This document shows, in pieces, positions 16,425 through 26,974 of a stretch of 64,000 bases of DNA; the stretch's first letter is position 1; the number at the start of each line of letters is the position of its first letter. The stretch is taken from assembly GCF_017922435.1 (NCBI RefSeq), contig NZ_VDEZ01000001.1, positions 124,001 to 188,000 on the forward strand. Direction: 5' to 3'. Below the pieces are notes generated by a model. That model saw nothing but the letters and a program-made list of their open reading frames with translations. It was not told the DNA's origin and searched no databases. A program made the position numbers and the translations under genes. This DNA is from Thalassospira sp. ER-Se-21-Dark. Its GTDB lineage: Bacteria > Pseudomonadota > Alphaproteobacteria > Rhodospirillales > Thalassospiraceae.

Positions 16425-17465
16425 TTACAGTTTCTCCAACTCGCCAGCGACATGGATCCATTCGCGGCGATCATTGCGCGCGGCTTCGGACTGGCTGGCA
16501 AAGAAGGAACGGTCGGTCAGAAGCTGCGTTGTGATATTGCCAAATGCGGCCTCGTCCGGGACGATGTAGCCCGTCTTGCCATCCTCAACCCGGCTTTTGG
16601 CAATCCCGCCATAGGACACAACCGGCGTTGCAGCCCCCAGCGCATCGACAATCCACTGCCCGACATGATCCGTGCCGTACTTGCCGTGATGCAGGAACGC
16701 ACGCGCATTGGCAACGGTTTCGGCCATGTCCGCCTCTGGTTTCGGGTGATGGACCCGAACCCCCTTGTCGATGGCGGATCGCACCATATCAAGCAGGTCG
16801 TCCGACACGCTGTCATTTTCACCTGCCATGGCGCTAAACAGGTCATAGGCATAGACTTCGAGGATCGCGTTTGGTGCCTTGGGCGCGACATAGGTTTCCC
16901 AGATGCGAATGATCTGGGCGACCCCGGTCGAGCTGTTGGCAACTGTAACGGCCAATTCATCGCGCGATTCAAATGCCCAGTGCATGTTCGATGCCATGAC
17001 AAAGGATGTTGTCGCACCGGGTTTGACCACGATCGGCTTTTTGGCAAGGTCGGCATCAAAGGCCTTTGCCTGCGCATCATCGGTAAAGATGACCTGAACT
17101 TTCTTTTCCTGCAGCACCAGACGCACATCATCGGCATTCAGTCGTGCCGGATCGCCATCGAACCAGAGTGCCACCGTCGCACCCTTGGGCACCGAAGTGT
17201 GGCTCAACAATGCGGGATCACGCCAGACGATCACGGTATTGACCGCATCACCGCCAAAGGGCGGCAGTTCGGCATCAATCTGTCGCCAGGCAACGCCGTG
17301 CATGTCCTTGTCGATGCCGCCATTGCGGCGTGCTTCGACCTTGTGACCACGGGCAACAAGGGACTCAGCCAACGCAATGAAAGCACGCTGGCATGTTCCG
17401 AGCGGACGGGCTTCGCGATCCTTGGGATCAAAGCCGATGGAGTGATCAAGCATCAAGATTTTCAT
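16425..17465 (-). CDS. Putative GT4-like glycosyltransferase
   Basis: 346 residues. The N-terminus (MKILMLDHSIGFDPKDREAR then PLGTCQRAFIALAESLVARGH) matches the start of GT-B sugar transferases, and GQWIVDALGAATPVVSYGG with GKTGYIVPDEA matches the C-terminal donor domain. It resembles the GT4-like enzyme at 13659, possibly an old duplication within the cluster. It is the first gene of the leftward run, divergent from ygfZ, so the cluster promoter should lie in 17466-17614. Confidence 0.75.
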   Translation of the reverse strand: MKILMLDHSIGFDPKDREARPLGTCQRAFIALAESLVARGHKVEARRNGGIDKDMHGVAWRQIDAELPPFGGDAVNTVIVWRDPALLSHTSVPKGATVALWFDGDPARLNADDVRLVLQEKKVQVIFTDDAQAKAFDADLAKKPIVVKPGATTSFVMASNMHWAFESRDELAVTVANSSTGVAQIIRIWETYVAPKAPNAILEVYAYDLFSAMAGENDSVSDDLLDMVRSAIDKGVRVHHPKPEADMAETVANARAFLHHGKYGTDHVGQWIVDALGAATPVVSYGGIAKSRVEDGKTGYIVPDEAAFGNITTQLLTDRSFFASQSEAARNDRREWIHVAGELEKL

Positions 17466-17614
17466 AAGTTTGGTTCTATCCGTTCGACGGCGTTTTATGA
17501 AGGGTTTTCTTATAGCTTACCCACCCTGCCTCCGCACAGACAGCTCTTGCGAAATTTGTGTGATTGCCCCACATTTCGCCCAAACAATTCCGATTTACCG
17601 GAGCCATAAATATC

Positions 17615-18529
17615 ATGAGTGAGACTTTTTACGCCCTTTTGCCGGATCGCGCCGTGATCCGTGTCAGCGGCCCGGACCGGGTCAGCTTTCTGCAAGGGCT
17701 GGTATCAAACAATATCGAAACCATTTCGGCCGAGAAATCCGGCTATGGAGCGCTTTTAACGCCGCAGGGCAAGTTCCTGTTTGATTTCTTTGTCTATCAT
17801 CAGGATGAGGACAGCCTGCTGATTGAATGCGAGCGCGGCGAGAATGGCGAGCGTGCGGCCGAACTGTTCAAGAAACTTCGCATGTACAAACTCCGCGCTA
17901 AGGCCGAACTGACAGATGTCACCGACAGCTACGACGTCATTGCCGTCTTTGGCAAGGATGCGCTTTCCGCCCTGTCGCTGGATGCAACACCCGGTGCGAC
18001 CGCACATATGGCCGATGGCATCAAGGCGGTTGATCCGCGTCTTGCTGAAATGGGCGCACGTGTTCTTTTGCCGAAAAGTGCGCTGACCGAAATGGCGGCC
18101 ATAGGTGCCGAGGAAAGCGATATCGAAACCTACCACGAAATGCGCGTTTCGCTTGGTATTCCCAATGGCAGCGAGGAACTGGAAATCGAGAAATCCATCC
18201 TGCTTGAAAATGGCTTTGAAGAGCTTGGCGGTGTCGATTTCAAAAAGGGCTGCTATATGGGTCAGGAGCTTACCGCCCGAACCAAATATCGCGGCCTTGT
18301 GCGCAAACGTCTGTTGCCCGTCAAAATTGACGGCCCGGCACCGGATGCCGGCACGCCGATCATGAATGGCGACAAGGAAGCGGGGATCATTCGATCTGTC
18401 CATGGTGACCATGGACTGGCAATGATCCGGCTTGAGCGGGTTGAGGGCGATGCTGAGCTCAGCGCAGGCGACGCAAAGGTCACTGTTTCCGTTCCCGATT
18501 GGGTTCAGTTGCCGGAAAACGCAGCCTGA
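17615..18529 (+). CDS. ygfZ: Folate-binding YgfZ-family iron-sulfur assembly protein
   Basis: 304 residues of the GcvT-like fold. RVSGPDRVSFLQGLVSNN is the N-terminal family block, and the signature KKGCYMGQELTARTKYRG has the conserved cysteine. YgfZ uses tetrahydrofolate and supports repair or assembly of certain Fe-S enzymes such as MiaB. The ATG at 17615 (MSETFYALLPD), with CCGGAG upstream, is preferred to a TTG at 17564. A strong terminator follows, so it is probably monocistronic. Confidence 0.92.
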   Translation: MSETFYALLPDRAVIRVSGPDRVSFLQGLVSNNIETISAEKSGYGALLTPQGKFLFDFFVYHQDEDSLLIECERGENGERAAELFKKLRMYKLRAKAELTDVTDSYDVIAVFGKDALSALSLDATPGATAHMADGIKAVDPRLAEMGARVLLPKSALTEMAAIGAEESDIETYHEMRVSLGIPNGSEELEIEKSILLENGFEELGGVDFKKGCYMGQELTARTKYRGLVRKRLLPVKIDGPAPDAGTPIMNGDKEAGIIRSVHGDHGLAMIRLERVEGDAELSAGDAKVTVSVPDWVQLPENAA

Positions 18530-18562
18530 GCTCGGCGCCCAAAAGTCATATTTACGTCTAAG

Positions 18563-18594
18563 ACGGGTCCCGCCTTGCGGGGCCCGTTTTCGTT
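18563..18594 (+). terminator. Intrinsic terminator after ygfZ
   Basis: ACGGGTCCCGC and GCGGGGCCCGT form an 11-bp stem with one G-T pair and a CTT loop, followed by TTTCGTT. Confidence 0.85.
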
Positions 18595-18656
18595 AAAACC
18601 TGTTGCAACGCCGCAAAAGCCCCTATGTTAATAGAAAAGCAAAATCGGGAACTGCG

Positions 18657-19334
18657 ATGAAACTGTGGAATAGGGTCCGTTCTGTCCAGGGCTTGATGGC
18701 CGCGCTTTGCGCGCTTGCCATGGTGCCTGCTATGGCCGTGGCACAGCAAGCTGCACCGGGCCTAAGTGACGTGCCTGTTTCCGACATGTCGATTGCCGAG
18801 GCCGAAAAGGAAATGGCCACAATCACCGAGACCTATAACCGCAAGGGTCATCAGATCAAACAGATGGCGCTTGGCACTCTGCTTCGATTTTATCCGCAAA
18901 AGATCGTGCCGTGTGGCGCGATTGTCACCAATGTTCGCGACTGTCTGGACAATCACTGGCCTGATCTTAAAGACTATCCGGGGCACTTTCTTGGACCGTA
19001 TGAAAAACCGCCACTAAGGCCCACAATCGAACAGGCCCGCATGACCGAGGAAAACTATCTCGATGCGGTTGAACGCCTAAACATGTTGTTGCGCGCTGTG
19101 CGCTATGAAAGTACGCTTGCGCCCGAAGAACGTTATCGTCCGCAGCTTGATGCCGTGATTACCCACCTGACAGAGATGCGCGAGGCGGAATATCACAACC
19201 GCCTTCTTTACGAAAAGCTTTTCAAGATCGGCGGCATCATCCTGCTGCTTCTGGGTCTATCGGTTGGCGGAATGCTGGTGATGAAACACCTTGCCCAGCG
19301 CAACGATCCATCATCGCCATCTGGCAAAAGTTAA
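18657..19334 (+). CDS. Exported protein of unknown function with C-terminal membrane helix
   Basis: 225 residues. An N-terminal signal peptide (GLMAALCALAMVPAMAVAQQ, cleavage after AVA or AQQ) leads into a mostly helical, charged periplasmic part with two cysteines, then a C-terminal membrane helix (IGGIILLLLGLSVGGMLVMK) and a short polar tail. This layout suggests an inner-membrane-anchored periplasmic protein. I recognise no family. The ATG at 18657 has GGGA upstream. It is flanked by terminators, so it appears to be a single-gene unit. Confidence 0.7.
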   Translation: MKLWNRVRSVQGLMAALCALAMVPAMAVAQQAAPGLSDVPVSDMSIAEAEKEMATITETYNRKGHQIKQMALGTLLRFYPQKIVPCGAIVTNVRDCLDNHWPDLKDYPGHFLGPYEKPPLRPTIEQARMTEENYLDAVERLNMLLRAVRYESTLAPEERYRPQLDAVITHLTEMREAEYHNRLLYEKLFKIGGIILLLLGLSVGGMLVMKHLAQRNDPSSPSGKS

Positions 19335-19362
19335 CGGCAACGGGATTAACCGTTGCCGTTTG
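19332..19362. terminator. Hairpin between the exported protein and ppdK
   Basis: AACGGCAACGG and CCGTTGCCGTT form an 11-bp stem with a 6-nt loop. The T-run is short (TTT), but the hairpin sits between two convergent genes and may serve both. Confidence 0.6.
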
Positions 19363-19384
19363 AAATATCGCTATGTGTTACGCG

Positions 19385-22045
19385 TTACTTGCCAAGAGCT
19401 GCCTGTGCAGCGGCAAGGCGCGCAATCGGCACGCGGTACGGCGAACATGACACGTAATCAAGTCCCTGTGCCTCGCAAAACGCGATGGATGCCGGGTCGC
19501 CACCATGTTCACCACAAATGCCAAGCTTGATGTCGCCACGGGTCGCACGACCGCGTTCGGCGGCAATGCTGACCAGTTCGCCAACGCCTTCCTGATCAAG
19601 CGATACAAACGGATCACCGGCAAAGATATCCTTGGAGATATAGGTATCAAGGAAGCGCGAAGCGTCATCACGTGACAGACCAAACGTGGTCTGGGTGAGG
19701 TCATTGGTCCCGAAGCTGAAGAATTCGGCTTCTTCGGCGATTTCACCCGCCCGCAGTGCTGCACGCGGCAATTCGATCATGGTGCCGACCAGATATTTCA
19801 GTTTGGCGCCTTTCTCGTCTTCGACCTCGGCGGCAACCTTGATGATCGCGGCTTTGAGGATTTCGAGTTCCTTCTTGCCGACAATCAGCGGGATCATGAT
19901 TTCCGGAATGACCGGATCGCCAACATCCTTGGAAACCTCAATCGCGGCTTCGAAAATGGCGCGGGCCTGCATTTCATAGATTTCCGGATAGCTGATGCCT
20001 AAACGGCACCCGCGATGGCCCAGCATCGGGTTGGCTTCGGCAAGATCAAGCAAGCGACGCTTGACGATGGCTTCCGACACACCGGCGGCCTTGGCCACGT
20101 CGGCGATTTCGGCATCGCCGTGTGGCAGGAATTCATGAAGCGGCGGATCGAGCAGGCGAATGGTAACCGGAAGCCCCTTCATGATGCGGAACAGGTCGAC
20201 AAAGTCCTGACGCTGGTATGGAAGAAGCTTTGCCAGTGCGGCACGACGGCCCTTCTCGGTTTCGGCCAGGATCATTTCGCGCATCGAGACAATGCGTTCC
20301 GGATCAAAGAACATGTGTTCTGTACGGCAAAGGCCAATTCCCTCTGCCCCGAAACCACGTGCGGTTTCTGCTTCTTCCGGGGTTTCGGCGTTGGTGCGGA
20401 TTTTAAGGCGACGCAAGGCATCGGCCCATTCCATCAGTTGCGAGAAATCACCGGAAAGATCGGGTTTCAGGGTCGCCACTTCACCCAGCATGACTTCGCC
20501 GGTGGCGCCATCAAGGGTGATGACGTCCCCTTCCTTAAGGGTCACACCGCCAGACATCATGGTTTTGTTGGCATAGTCGATCTTGACCGCACCTGCACCA
20601 CAAACGCATGGCGTACCCATACCACGCGCAACCACGGCTGCGTGACTGGTCATGCCACCGCGTGATGTCAGAATGCCTTGGGCGGCGTGCATGCCGGCGA
20701 TATCTTCGGGGCTGGTTTCGATACGCACCAGAACGACCTTGCGGCCTTTGCCCGCCCATTCCTCGGCAGCCTCGGCGGAAAAGACGATCTGGCCGGATGC
20801 CGCGCCGGGCGACGCCGGAAGGCCCATGCCCACGACCTTGCGATCTGCTTCGGGGTCAAGGGTCGGGTGCAGCAGCTGATCAAGCTGTGCGGGATCGACG
20901 CGTCTGATGGCGTCTTCCTGGGAAATCACGCCATCGCGGCACATTTCAACTGCGATCCGCAATGCGGCCTTTGCCGTGCGTTTTCCCGCACGGGTCTGGA
21001 GCATGTAAAGCTTACCGGACTCAACGGTGAATTCCATGTCCTGCATGTCGCGGTAATGGGATTCAAGCTTTTCGCGGATATCGCAAAGTTCCTTGAAGAC
21101 AACCGGCATGGCTGCTTCCATCGAAATCAGGTCCGAACCAGATTCCTGTTTTTCAATTTCGGTCAGCGGGGCCGGGGTCCGAATGCCAGCAACAACGTCT
21201 TCGCCCTGCGCATTGATCAGGTACTCGCCATAGAAACGATCTTCGCCGGTCGACGGGTTGCGCGAGAAGCAAACACCAGTAGCGCAATCATCGCCCATAT
21301 TGCCAAAGACCATCGCCTGCACATTGACCGCCGTACCCCAGCTGGCCGGGATGTTATGCAGACGGCGATAGGTATTGGCGCGCGCGTTCATCCAGCTGCC
21401 AAACACCGCACCAATCGCACCCCACAGCTGTTCGCGCGGATCTTGCGGGAAGGGTTCACCCAGTTCGGTTTTGACTTTTTTCTTGAACGCCTCGACGACT
21501 TCGGCCCAGTCGTCTGCGCCCATGTCGGTATCAAGGCTGACACTCTTGTCTTCCTTGACGGTCTCAAGGATGTCTTCGAAATGATAGTGATCAACGCCCA
21601 GCACGACGTCGCCATACATCTGAATGAAACGGCGGTAGCTGTCATAGGCAAACCGACGGTCGCCTGACACATTTGCCAAACCTTCGACCGTCTCGTCATT
21701 GAGGCCAAGGTTAAGCACCGTGTCCATCATGCCGGGCATAGATGCGCGGGCGCCGGATCGGACAGAAACTAAAAGCGGGTCCTTGGCATCGCCGAACTTG
21801 CGACCAACAAGCTTTTCGACAGATGCCAGTGCGGTTTCGACCTCGGCATTCAGACCATCGGGATAGGCGCGGTCATTGTCATAAAACGCCGTGCAGACTT
21901 CGGTTGTAATGGTAAAGCCGGGCGGGACAGGAAGTCCGAGATTGCACATCTCGGCAAGGTTGGCCCCCTTGCCGCCCAGAAGTTCACGCATATCCGAACG
22001 GCCCTCGGCGCTACCGCCACCGAAACCGTAAACCCATTTGGTCAT
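19385..22045 (-). CDS. ppdK: Pyruvate, phosphate dikinase
   Basis: PPDK interconverts pyruvate, ATP and phosphate with PEP, AMP and pyrophosphate. At 886 residues it is full length. The N-terminal ATP-grasp domain begins GGKGANLAEMCNLGLPVPPG; the swivelling domain has the phosphohistidine motif GGMTSHAAVVARGMGTPC; the C-terminal PEP/pyruvate barrel has GIGLCRTEHMFF, GHRGCRLGI and GICGEHGGDP. It lies downstream of glyS, 75 nt away and in the same direction, possibly read from the same transcript. It supplies PEP for gluconeogenesis on organic acids such as those imported by TRAP systems. Confidence 0.97.
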   Translation of the reverse strand: MTKWVYGFGGGSAEGRSDMRELLGGKGANLAEMCNLGLPVPPGFTITTEVCTAFYDNDRAYPDGLNAEVETALASVEKLVGRKFGDAKDPLLVSVRSGARASMPGMMDTVLNLGLNDETVEGLANVSGDRRFAYDSYRRFIQMYGDVVLGVDHYHFEDILETVKEDKSVSLDTDMGADDWAEVVEAFKKKVKTELGEPFPQDPREQLWGAIGAVFGSWMNARANTYRRLHNIPASWGTAVNVQAMVFGNMGDDCATGVCFSRNPSTGEDRFYGEYLINAQGEDVVAGIRTPAPLTEIEKQESGSDLISMEAAMPVVFKELCDIREKLESHYRDMQDMEFTVESGKLYMLQTRAGKRTAKAALRIAVEMCRDGVISQEDAIRRVDPAQLDQLLHPTLDPEADRKVVGMGLPASPGAASGQIVFSAEAAEEWAGKGRKVVLVRIETSPEDIAGMHAAQGILTSRGGMTSHAAVVARGMGTPCVCGAGAVKIDYANKTMMSGGVTLKEGDVITLDGATGEVMLGEVATLKPDLSGDFSQLMEWADALRRLKIRTNAETPEEAETARGFGAEGIGLCRTEHMFFDPERIVSMREMILAETEKGRRAALAKLLPYQRQDFVDLFRIMKGLPVTIRLLDPPLHEFLPHGDAEIADVAKAAGVSEAIVKRRLLDLAEANPMLGHRGCRLGISYPEIYEMQARAIFEAAIEVSKDVGDPVIPEIMIPLIVGKKELEILKAAIIKVAAEVEDEKGAKLKYLVGTMIELPRAALRAGEIAEEAEFFSFGTNDLTQTTFGLSRDDASRFLDTYISKDIFAGDPFVSLDQEGVGELVSIAAERGRATRGDIKLGICGEHGGDPASIAFCEAQGLDYVSCSPYRVPIARLAAAQAALGK

Positions 22046-22120
22046 CTTGCCTTTTCCTCATCTGGTCGAGGCCCCGATGGGCCTCCCCGGATGGGGAAAG
22101 CCCCGCAACCTTGACCTGTT

Positions 22121-24184
22121 TTATGATTCGATTTTCGAGAAGTCGGCAATATCGTGCAACGCTGTGCGAATTTGTGCCAACAGCTTCAAGCGGTTGGCAC
22201 GTTCATCAGCATTGTCGCTATTGACCGTAACCTTTTCGAAGAATGCATCGACCGGTTCACGCAACCGCGCAAATTCGGTCATTGCCGCGGCATAATCCTC
22301 GTCACGCAGAAGTGGCAAGGCCTTGTGCCGGACATCAATGAGCGCCTCATACAGCTTGCGTTCTTCTTCCAGGCTCAGAAGATCAGCGGAAACGTCCGCT
22401 TTATAGGACGTATCGTCCTTTTTCTCTTCGATGCGCAGGATGTTTGACGCACGCTTGTATCCGGCCATCAGGTTGACGCCGCTTTCACCAGAGACAAAAT
22501 CGGAAAGCGCTTCAACACGGGCCAACAGGCGGACAAGATCGTCCTCGCCATCCAGGGCAAACACGGCTGACACCAGATCATGGCGCACACCCTGTTCACG
22601 CAGATGGACTTTGAGGCGGTCTGCAAAGAAGGCCAGAAGGTCTTCAACCGCCTCGTCACGACGAATATTTGCCGGGTACTGGGAAACTGCAAATGCAAAC
22701 AGACGCCGCAACGGCAAACGCAATTCGTTTTCCAGAACCAGACGAATGACACCCAATGCCGCACGACGCAAGGCGAACGGGTCTTTTGAACCGGTCGGCT
22801 TTTCATCAATCGCAAAGAACCCGGCAAGGGTATCAAGTTTCTCAGCCAAGGCGAGTGCCACCGAAACCGGTGCCGTCGGGCACATGTCCGACGGGCCGGC
22901 CGGTGCATAATGCTCGGCAATAGCATTGGCGACTTCCGGGGCTTCGCCGTCATTTTCGGCGTAATATTTCCCCATCAGTCCCTGCAGTTCGGTGAATTCA
23001 AACACCATCTGCGACACCAGATCGGCCTTGCCGATTTCTGCTGCGCGGTCGGCCAGTTTGACATCACAGCCCGGAATTTCCGCAGATACTTCACGCGCAA
23101 GACCGCGCAGGCGCAGAACACGCTCTGCCAGCGACCCAAGCTTGGCATGGAAGACGATGTTATCAAGTTTCGGCAGACGCGATTGCAGCGTCACTTTCCG
23201 ATCCTGATCCCAGAAGAACTTGGCATCATGCAGACGTGCGCGCAAAACACGCTCGTTCCCGGCGATGATTTTGGCGTTGTTGTCTGCGGTAATCATGTTT
23301 GAAACCGTGATGAAGCGCGCGGCAAGCTTGCCCGCCTTGTCTTCGACCACGAAATATTTCTGATGTTCACGCATCGAGGTTTCAAGAACCTCACGCGGGA
23401 TATCCATGAACTGGTCATCAACCTTGCCCATGACCGGAACCGGCCATTCGACCAGACCACAGACTTCTTCCAGAAGACCATTGTCTTCCAGAAGCGCAAA
23501 GCCCTCGGACGCGGCAAGTTTTTTCGCCCCCTCAAGGATGACCTGCTTGCGCTCTTCACGGTCCAGCATGACCTTGGCTGCACGCAGCTTTTCCTTGTAT
23601 TCGGCGGCGTTTGATACGCTGAATTCAGCCGGGGCAAGGAAACGATGGCCGCGGGTGGTATCGCCTGCGGTAACCGGACCGTAGGTGACCGGAATAACCT
23701 TGCCATCAAACAGGCACAGAATGCGGTCAAGCTGACGCACCCAACGGATTTTCTGATCTGCCCAGCGCATGGATTTCGGCCAGGGCAGTTTGTTCATCGC
23801 ATCTTCGATGATGTCCTTGATGACTTCGGACGCCGCACGGCCTTTTTGTTCGACAATAGCAAACAGGAAGACGCCCTTTGGCGTTTCGCGTTTTTCGCAC
23901 TGATCAAGGGTGACACCATTGCCCGCAAGGAAGCCATTGATGGCCTTTTCGGGGGCATCAGCACGCGGACCACGGCGTTCTTCGCGCAGGTCTGGCTGTT
24001 TTTCCGGCAGACCATCGACAATCAGGGTCAGGCGACGCGGGGTCACCAACGCTTCGACCTTATCGAAACCAAGGTCGGCGGCCTTCAGGCCATCGGTAAC
24101 CAGTTTGGTCAGGTCTTCGGCGGCACGTGCCTGCATGCGGGCCGGGATTTCTTCGGAGAACAGTTCAAGCAGCAATTCGGCCAT
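22121..24184 (-). CDS. glyS: Glycyl-tRNA synthetase, beta subunit
   Basis: 687 residues. The N-terminus [17 protein letters not shown] and the internal [16 protein letters not shown] are hallmarks of the beta chain of the bacterial alpha2-beta2 enzyme, which handles tRNA recognition. It starts 3 nt after glyQ ends, so the two are co-transcribed and probably translationally coupled. Confidence 0.97.
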   Translation of the reverse strand: MAELLLELFSEEIPARMQARAAEDLTKLVTDGLKAADLGFDKVEALVTPRRLTLIVDGLPEKQPDLREERRGPRADAPEKAINGFLAGNGVTLDQCEKRETPKGVFLFAIVEQKGRAASEVIKDIIEDAMNKLPWPKSMRWADQKIRWVRQLDRILCLFDGKVIPVTYGPVTAGDTTRGHRFLAPAEFSVSNAAEYKEKLRAAKVMLDREERKQVILEGAKKLAASEGFALLEDNGLLEEVCGLVEWPVPVMGKVDDQFMDIPREVLETSMREHQKYFVVEDKAGKLAARFITVSNMITADNNAKIIAGNERVLRARLHDAKFFWDQDRKVTLQSRLPKLDNIVFHAKLGSLAERVLRLRGLAREVSAEIPGCDVKLADRAAEIGKADLVSQMVFEFTELQGLMGKYYAENDGEAPEVANAIAEHYAPAGPSDMCPTAPVSVALALAEKLDTLAGFFAIDEKPTGSKDPFALRRAALGVIRLVLENELRLPLRRLFAFAVSQYPANIRRDEAVEDLLAFFADRLKVHLREQGVRHDLVSAVFALDGEDDLVRLLARVEALSDFVSGESGVNLMAGYKRASNILRIEEKKDDTSYKADVSADLLSLEEERKLYEALIDVRHKALPLLRDEDYAAAMTEFARLREPVDAFFEKVTVNSDNADERANRLKLLAQIRTALHDIADFSKIES

Positions 24185-24187
24185 GAC

Positions 24188-25078
24188 TTAAGCCTCCTCA
24201 TTCAGATGGCCACGCGACCGCAGCCACGCTTCGCAGCAGGATTTCGACATGTCACGAACACGGCCGATATAGGCTGCACGTTCGGTCACGGAAATCACGC
24301 CGCGCGCATCAAGGAGGTTAAACAGATGGGATGCCTTCATGGCCTGCTCATAGGCCGGCAGGGCCAGACCGCGTTCGATATTCACCGCACATTCGGCCTG
24401 CGCATCCTTGAAGTGCTGGAACAGCATTTCGGTGTTCGCGACTTCAAAGTTATAGGTCGACTGTTCTTTTTCATTCTGAAGGAACACGTCGCCATAGGTC
24501 ACGCCATTACCGTTGTAATCAAGGTCGTAGACGTTTTCGACGCCCTGAATATACATCGCCAGACGTTCCAGACCATAGGTCAGCTCGACCGGGACCGGAT
24601 TACATTCAAAACCACCGACCTGCTGGAAATAGGTGAACTGGGTGACTTCCATGCCATCAAGCCACACTTCCCAGCCAAGGCCCCATGCGCCCAGCGTCGG
24701 GCTTTCCCAGTCATCCTCGACAAAGCGGATGTCGTGGGCCATCGGGTCAATGCCCAGATGTTTCAGCGAGCCAAGATACAGATCCTGCGAATTCGCCGGT
24801 GACGGCTTCATCAGCACCTGGAACTGGTAATAGTGTTGCAGACGGTTCGGGTTCTCGCCGTAACGACCATCGGTCGGGCGACGGGACGGCTGCACATAAG
24901 CTGCATTCCAGGTTTCCGGACCCAGCGCGCGCAAGGTCGTCGCGGTGTGGAAGGTACCGGCACCGACTTCCAAGTCATAAGGCTGCAGGATGACACAACC
25001 CTGATCGGCCCAATAGCTTTGCAGTCGAAGAATGATTTCCTGGAATGAAGGGGGACGTTGCGACCCGTCGAGCGCCAT
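24188..25078 (-). CDS. glyQ: Glycyl-tRNA synthetase, alpha subunit
   Basis: 296 residues. [20 protein letters not shown] and the class II catalytic blocks [20 protein letters not shown] and [19 protein letters not shown] are diagnostic of the alpha chain, which activates glycine and charges it to tRNA with GlyS. It is the first gene of glyQS(-ppdK). The 260-nt region upstream should contain the promoter; I saw no T-box, as expected for a proteobacterium. Confidence 0.97.
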   Translation of the reverse strand: MALDGSQRPPSFQEIILRLQSYWADQGCVILQPYDLEVGAGTFHTATTLRALGPETWNAAYVQPSRRPTDGRYGENPNRLQHYYQFQVLMKPSPANSQDLYLGSLKHLGIDPMAHDIRFVEDDWESPTLGAWGLGWEVWLDGMEVTQFTYFQQVGGFECNPVPVELTYGLERLAMYIQGVENVYDLDYNGNGVTYGDVFLQNEKEQSTYNFEVANTEMLFQHFKDAQAECAVNIERGLALPAYEQAMKASHLFNLLDARGVISVTERAAYIGRVRDMSKSCCEAWLRSRGHLNEEA

Positions 25079-25339
25079 GGCGCGAACTCTCTATTTCTGT
25101 TGTCTGTAAATTTAGTGCGGCAAGCTACCGCCCTGCCCCCGCGCGGTCAAGAAGGCAAAAGCCCTGAGACGCGCTGAATTTGCAACCCTTGTATCTCGCC
25201 CTTCGCGATCATGCCGCATTGCAACAACATTGATCCTCGATTATCGGGAAAAATCCAAGACAAATTCGCGCGGATTGCCCCAAAGTCGAATGCCGCAGAG
25301 GCACTTTGATCAGAACCCGGCTTTTATCGCTGAAACGGC

Positions 25340-25564
25340 TTAACCATCGCAGCGATGCGCATTGCCTTCGGCATGGTAGACGCCGCAATGTGGGCATTTT
25401 TCCAGTTCATGGGCAATCGGCTTGGTTTGCTTTTTCTTTTCCTGGCCGGTTTGCTTGGGCTGTTCGTTGCTTGAAACCTGTTTGCCGCGATTAAACAGCT
25501 TGAAGCCTTGCCAGACGACAACGATGATCAGCGCGGTGAAGAGGATTTTCGAAAAACTCAGCAT
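25340..25564 (-). CDS. PP0621-like small membrane protein with zinc-ribbon-like tail
   Basis: 74 residues. An N-terminal membrane helix (ILFTALIIVVVWQGFKLF) is followed by a basic, Gln/Lys-rich linker and a C-terminal CPHCGVYHAEGNAHRC with Cys and His spaced to bind zinc. This matches the layout of the PP0621 family, whose role is unknown. The ATG at 25564 has GGGA upstream. It lies 75 nt downstream of the TrmN6-like gene. Confidence 0.75.
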   Translation of the reverse strand: MLSFSKILFTALIIVVVWQGFKLFNRGKQVSSNEQPKQTGQEKKKQTKPIAHELEKCPHCGVYHAEGNAHRCDG

Positions 25565-25639
25565 ATCAGGTCCCAAAGCACGGATTTATCTGCGCCATCT
25601 GTCGCAAGCATGTCGTTCTTATATTGAAGTTTGACCGAA

Positions 25640-26425
25640 TTAGAAACCGGGCAATGCCATAGGGTTGCGCAAAAGGGTATCGGTTTGCGGCAAATAGGCC
25701 CCGCCCTCATCGTGCAAAACGATCCCGCGCCGCATGGTTAATGGCGATGCAACGCCTTTACGCGCCGAGACAATCACACGCAAGGGCGCGTCGGCATCCG
25801 CCTTGCTCCAGATCGGATAAACCGTCATATCACCAGCGCGGCCATGCAACAGACCAATGATCCGGTCCAAATGGTCCGCACGGTGTACTAGCGTAATCCG
25901 TCCCTTTTGCCGCACCATCTTAAGACAAAAGGCAATCCAGTCCTTGAGGTCTGCAGTGCCTTCCTGATGGGCCTTCGCACGGCTTTCATTGCTGGGCCGC
26001 GTACCGCCGGCATAATAGGGCGGGTTGGAAATGACCTGATCAAAGCTTTCAGCCACCAGTGGCAGGCGACCATCATTGATGTCGCCATGGATTGGGGTCA
26101 CACGCACCGCCAGATCATTTTCCATCACGTTGCGGCAAAACAGCGCATAGAGATCGTCTTGCAGCTCCACACCGGTCACCTTCGCCGTTTCAAGACGACG
26201 GGCAACGCAAAGCCCGGCTGTGCCGACCGCCGCACCGACATCAAGGATCTTTTCGTCACGACGGGAATTGATCGAAACCGATGCCGCCAGCAACACAGCA
26301 TCCACCGCCGCCCGATAGCCGTCGACAGGTTGCTTGAGCACCACCGACCCGCCAAGAAGAAAATCATGGCTGATGCGTTCTTCGGGGAAGTGGGGCACTT
26401 CAATGCGTGTGGCTGCATTCACCAT
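25640..26425 (-). CDS. TrmN6-like SAM-dependent adenine methyltransferase
   Basis: 261 residues of a class I methyltransferase. ILDVGAAVGTAGLC is the SAM-binding motif I, and VISNPPYYAGG is the NPPY motif of N6-adenine and N5-glutamine methyltransferases. The N-terminal DFLLGGSVVLKQPVDGYRAA is typical of the tRNA1(Val) A37-N6 methyltransferase group (COG4123). Target tRNA is inferred from the family. It is downstream of the DUF2007 gene by 38 nt, a pairing common in alphaproteobacteria. Confidence 0.85.
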   Translation of the reverse strand: MVNAATRIEVPHFPEERISHDFLLGGSVVLKQPVDGYRAAVDAVLLAASVSINSRRDEKILDVGAAVGTAGLCVARRLETAKVTGVELQDDLYALFCRNVMENDLAVRVTPIHGDINDGRLPLVAESFDQVISNPPYYAGGTRPSNESRAKAHQEGTADLKDWIAFCLKMVRQKGRITLVHRADHLDRIIGLLHGRAGDMTVYPIWSKADADAPLRVIVSARKGVASPLTMRRGIVLHDEGGAYLPQTDTLLRNPMALPGF

Positions 26426-26463
26426 CGATTGTCCTGATCTGTCGTTTTGATCTGATTGACCTG

Positions 26464-26727
26464 TTACTCGGACGTCATCGCGTCCGACGCATCACGCTTT
26501 GCGTTATGCTCATCCAGTTCGCGTCTGGCAACATCAAGAACGTATTTCGCACGACTTTCCGCATCACCATCCACCATCAGACGCCGTGGCAAGGCACCGA
26601 TAGAACCCTCGATAATGCTGGCGTGGTAGTCAAAGATGTGGCTGTCGATGCCCTCATCGGCCAACACAGCCTGTGCCCAGCTCAGTTCGATGGGATCGTT
26701 ACTGCGAAAAAGTTCGATCATCTGCAT
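26464..26727 (-). CDS. DUF2007 domain protein
   Basis: 87 residues. MIELFRSNDPIELSWAQAVL then LADEGIDSHIFDYHASIIEG is the DUF2007 fold (putative signal-transducing protein), in which a short alpha-beta domain covers nearly the whole chain. GAAGGAAA lies directly upstream of the ATG. It is probably an operon leader for the TrmN6-like gene and is divergent from the polyprenyl synthase. Confidence 0.88.
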   Translation of the reverse strand: MQMIELFRSNDPIELSWAQAVLADEGIDSHIFDYHASIIEGSIGALPRRLMVDGDAESRAKYVLDVARRELDEHNAKRDASDAMTSE

Positions 26728-26974
26728 TTTCCTTCAAACTTTGATCTGGTCTTGCATACGTTCTGAAATAAGAAGAAATCCAAAAAACGATAATATCTCT
26801 ATAATGTAGGCGTTTGTGGCGATGGTTTTCAAAAGCTGTGCGATAAAACTGTGAATTGCCAACGATCAGGCGTGTGTCTGCACCGCATTTGTCCACTTGA
26901 CCACAACAGCTTGGCCTATCTATGTTGAGGCCGCCTGCTGTTATTTGCAATCTTCGCCCACGCAGGCAGCGAAG

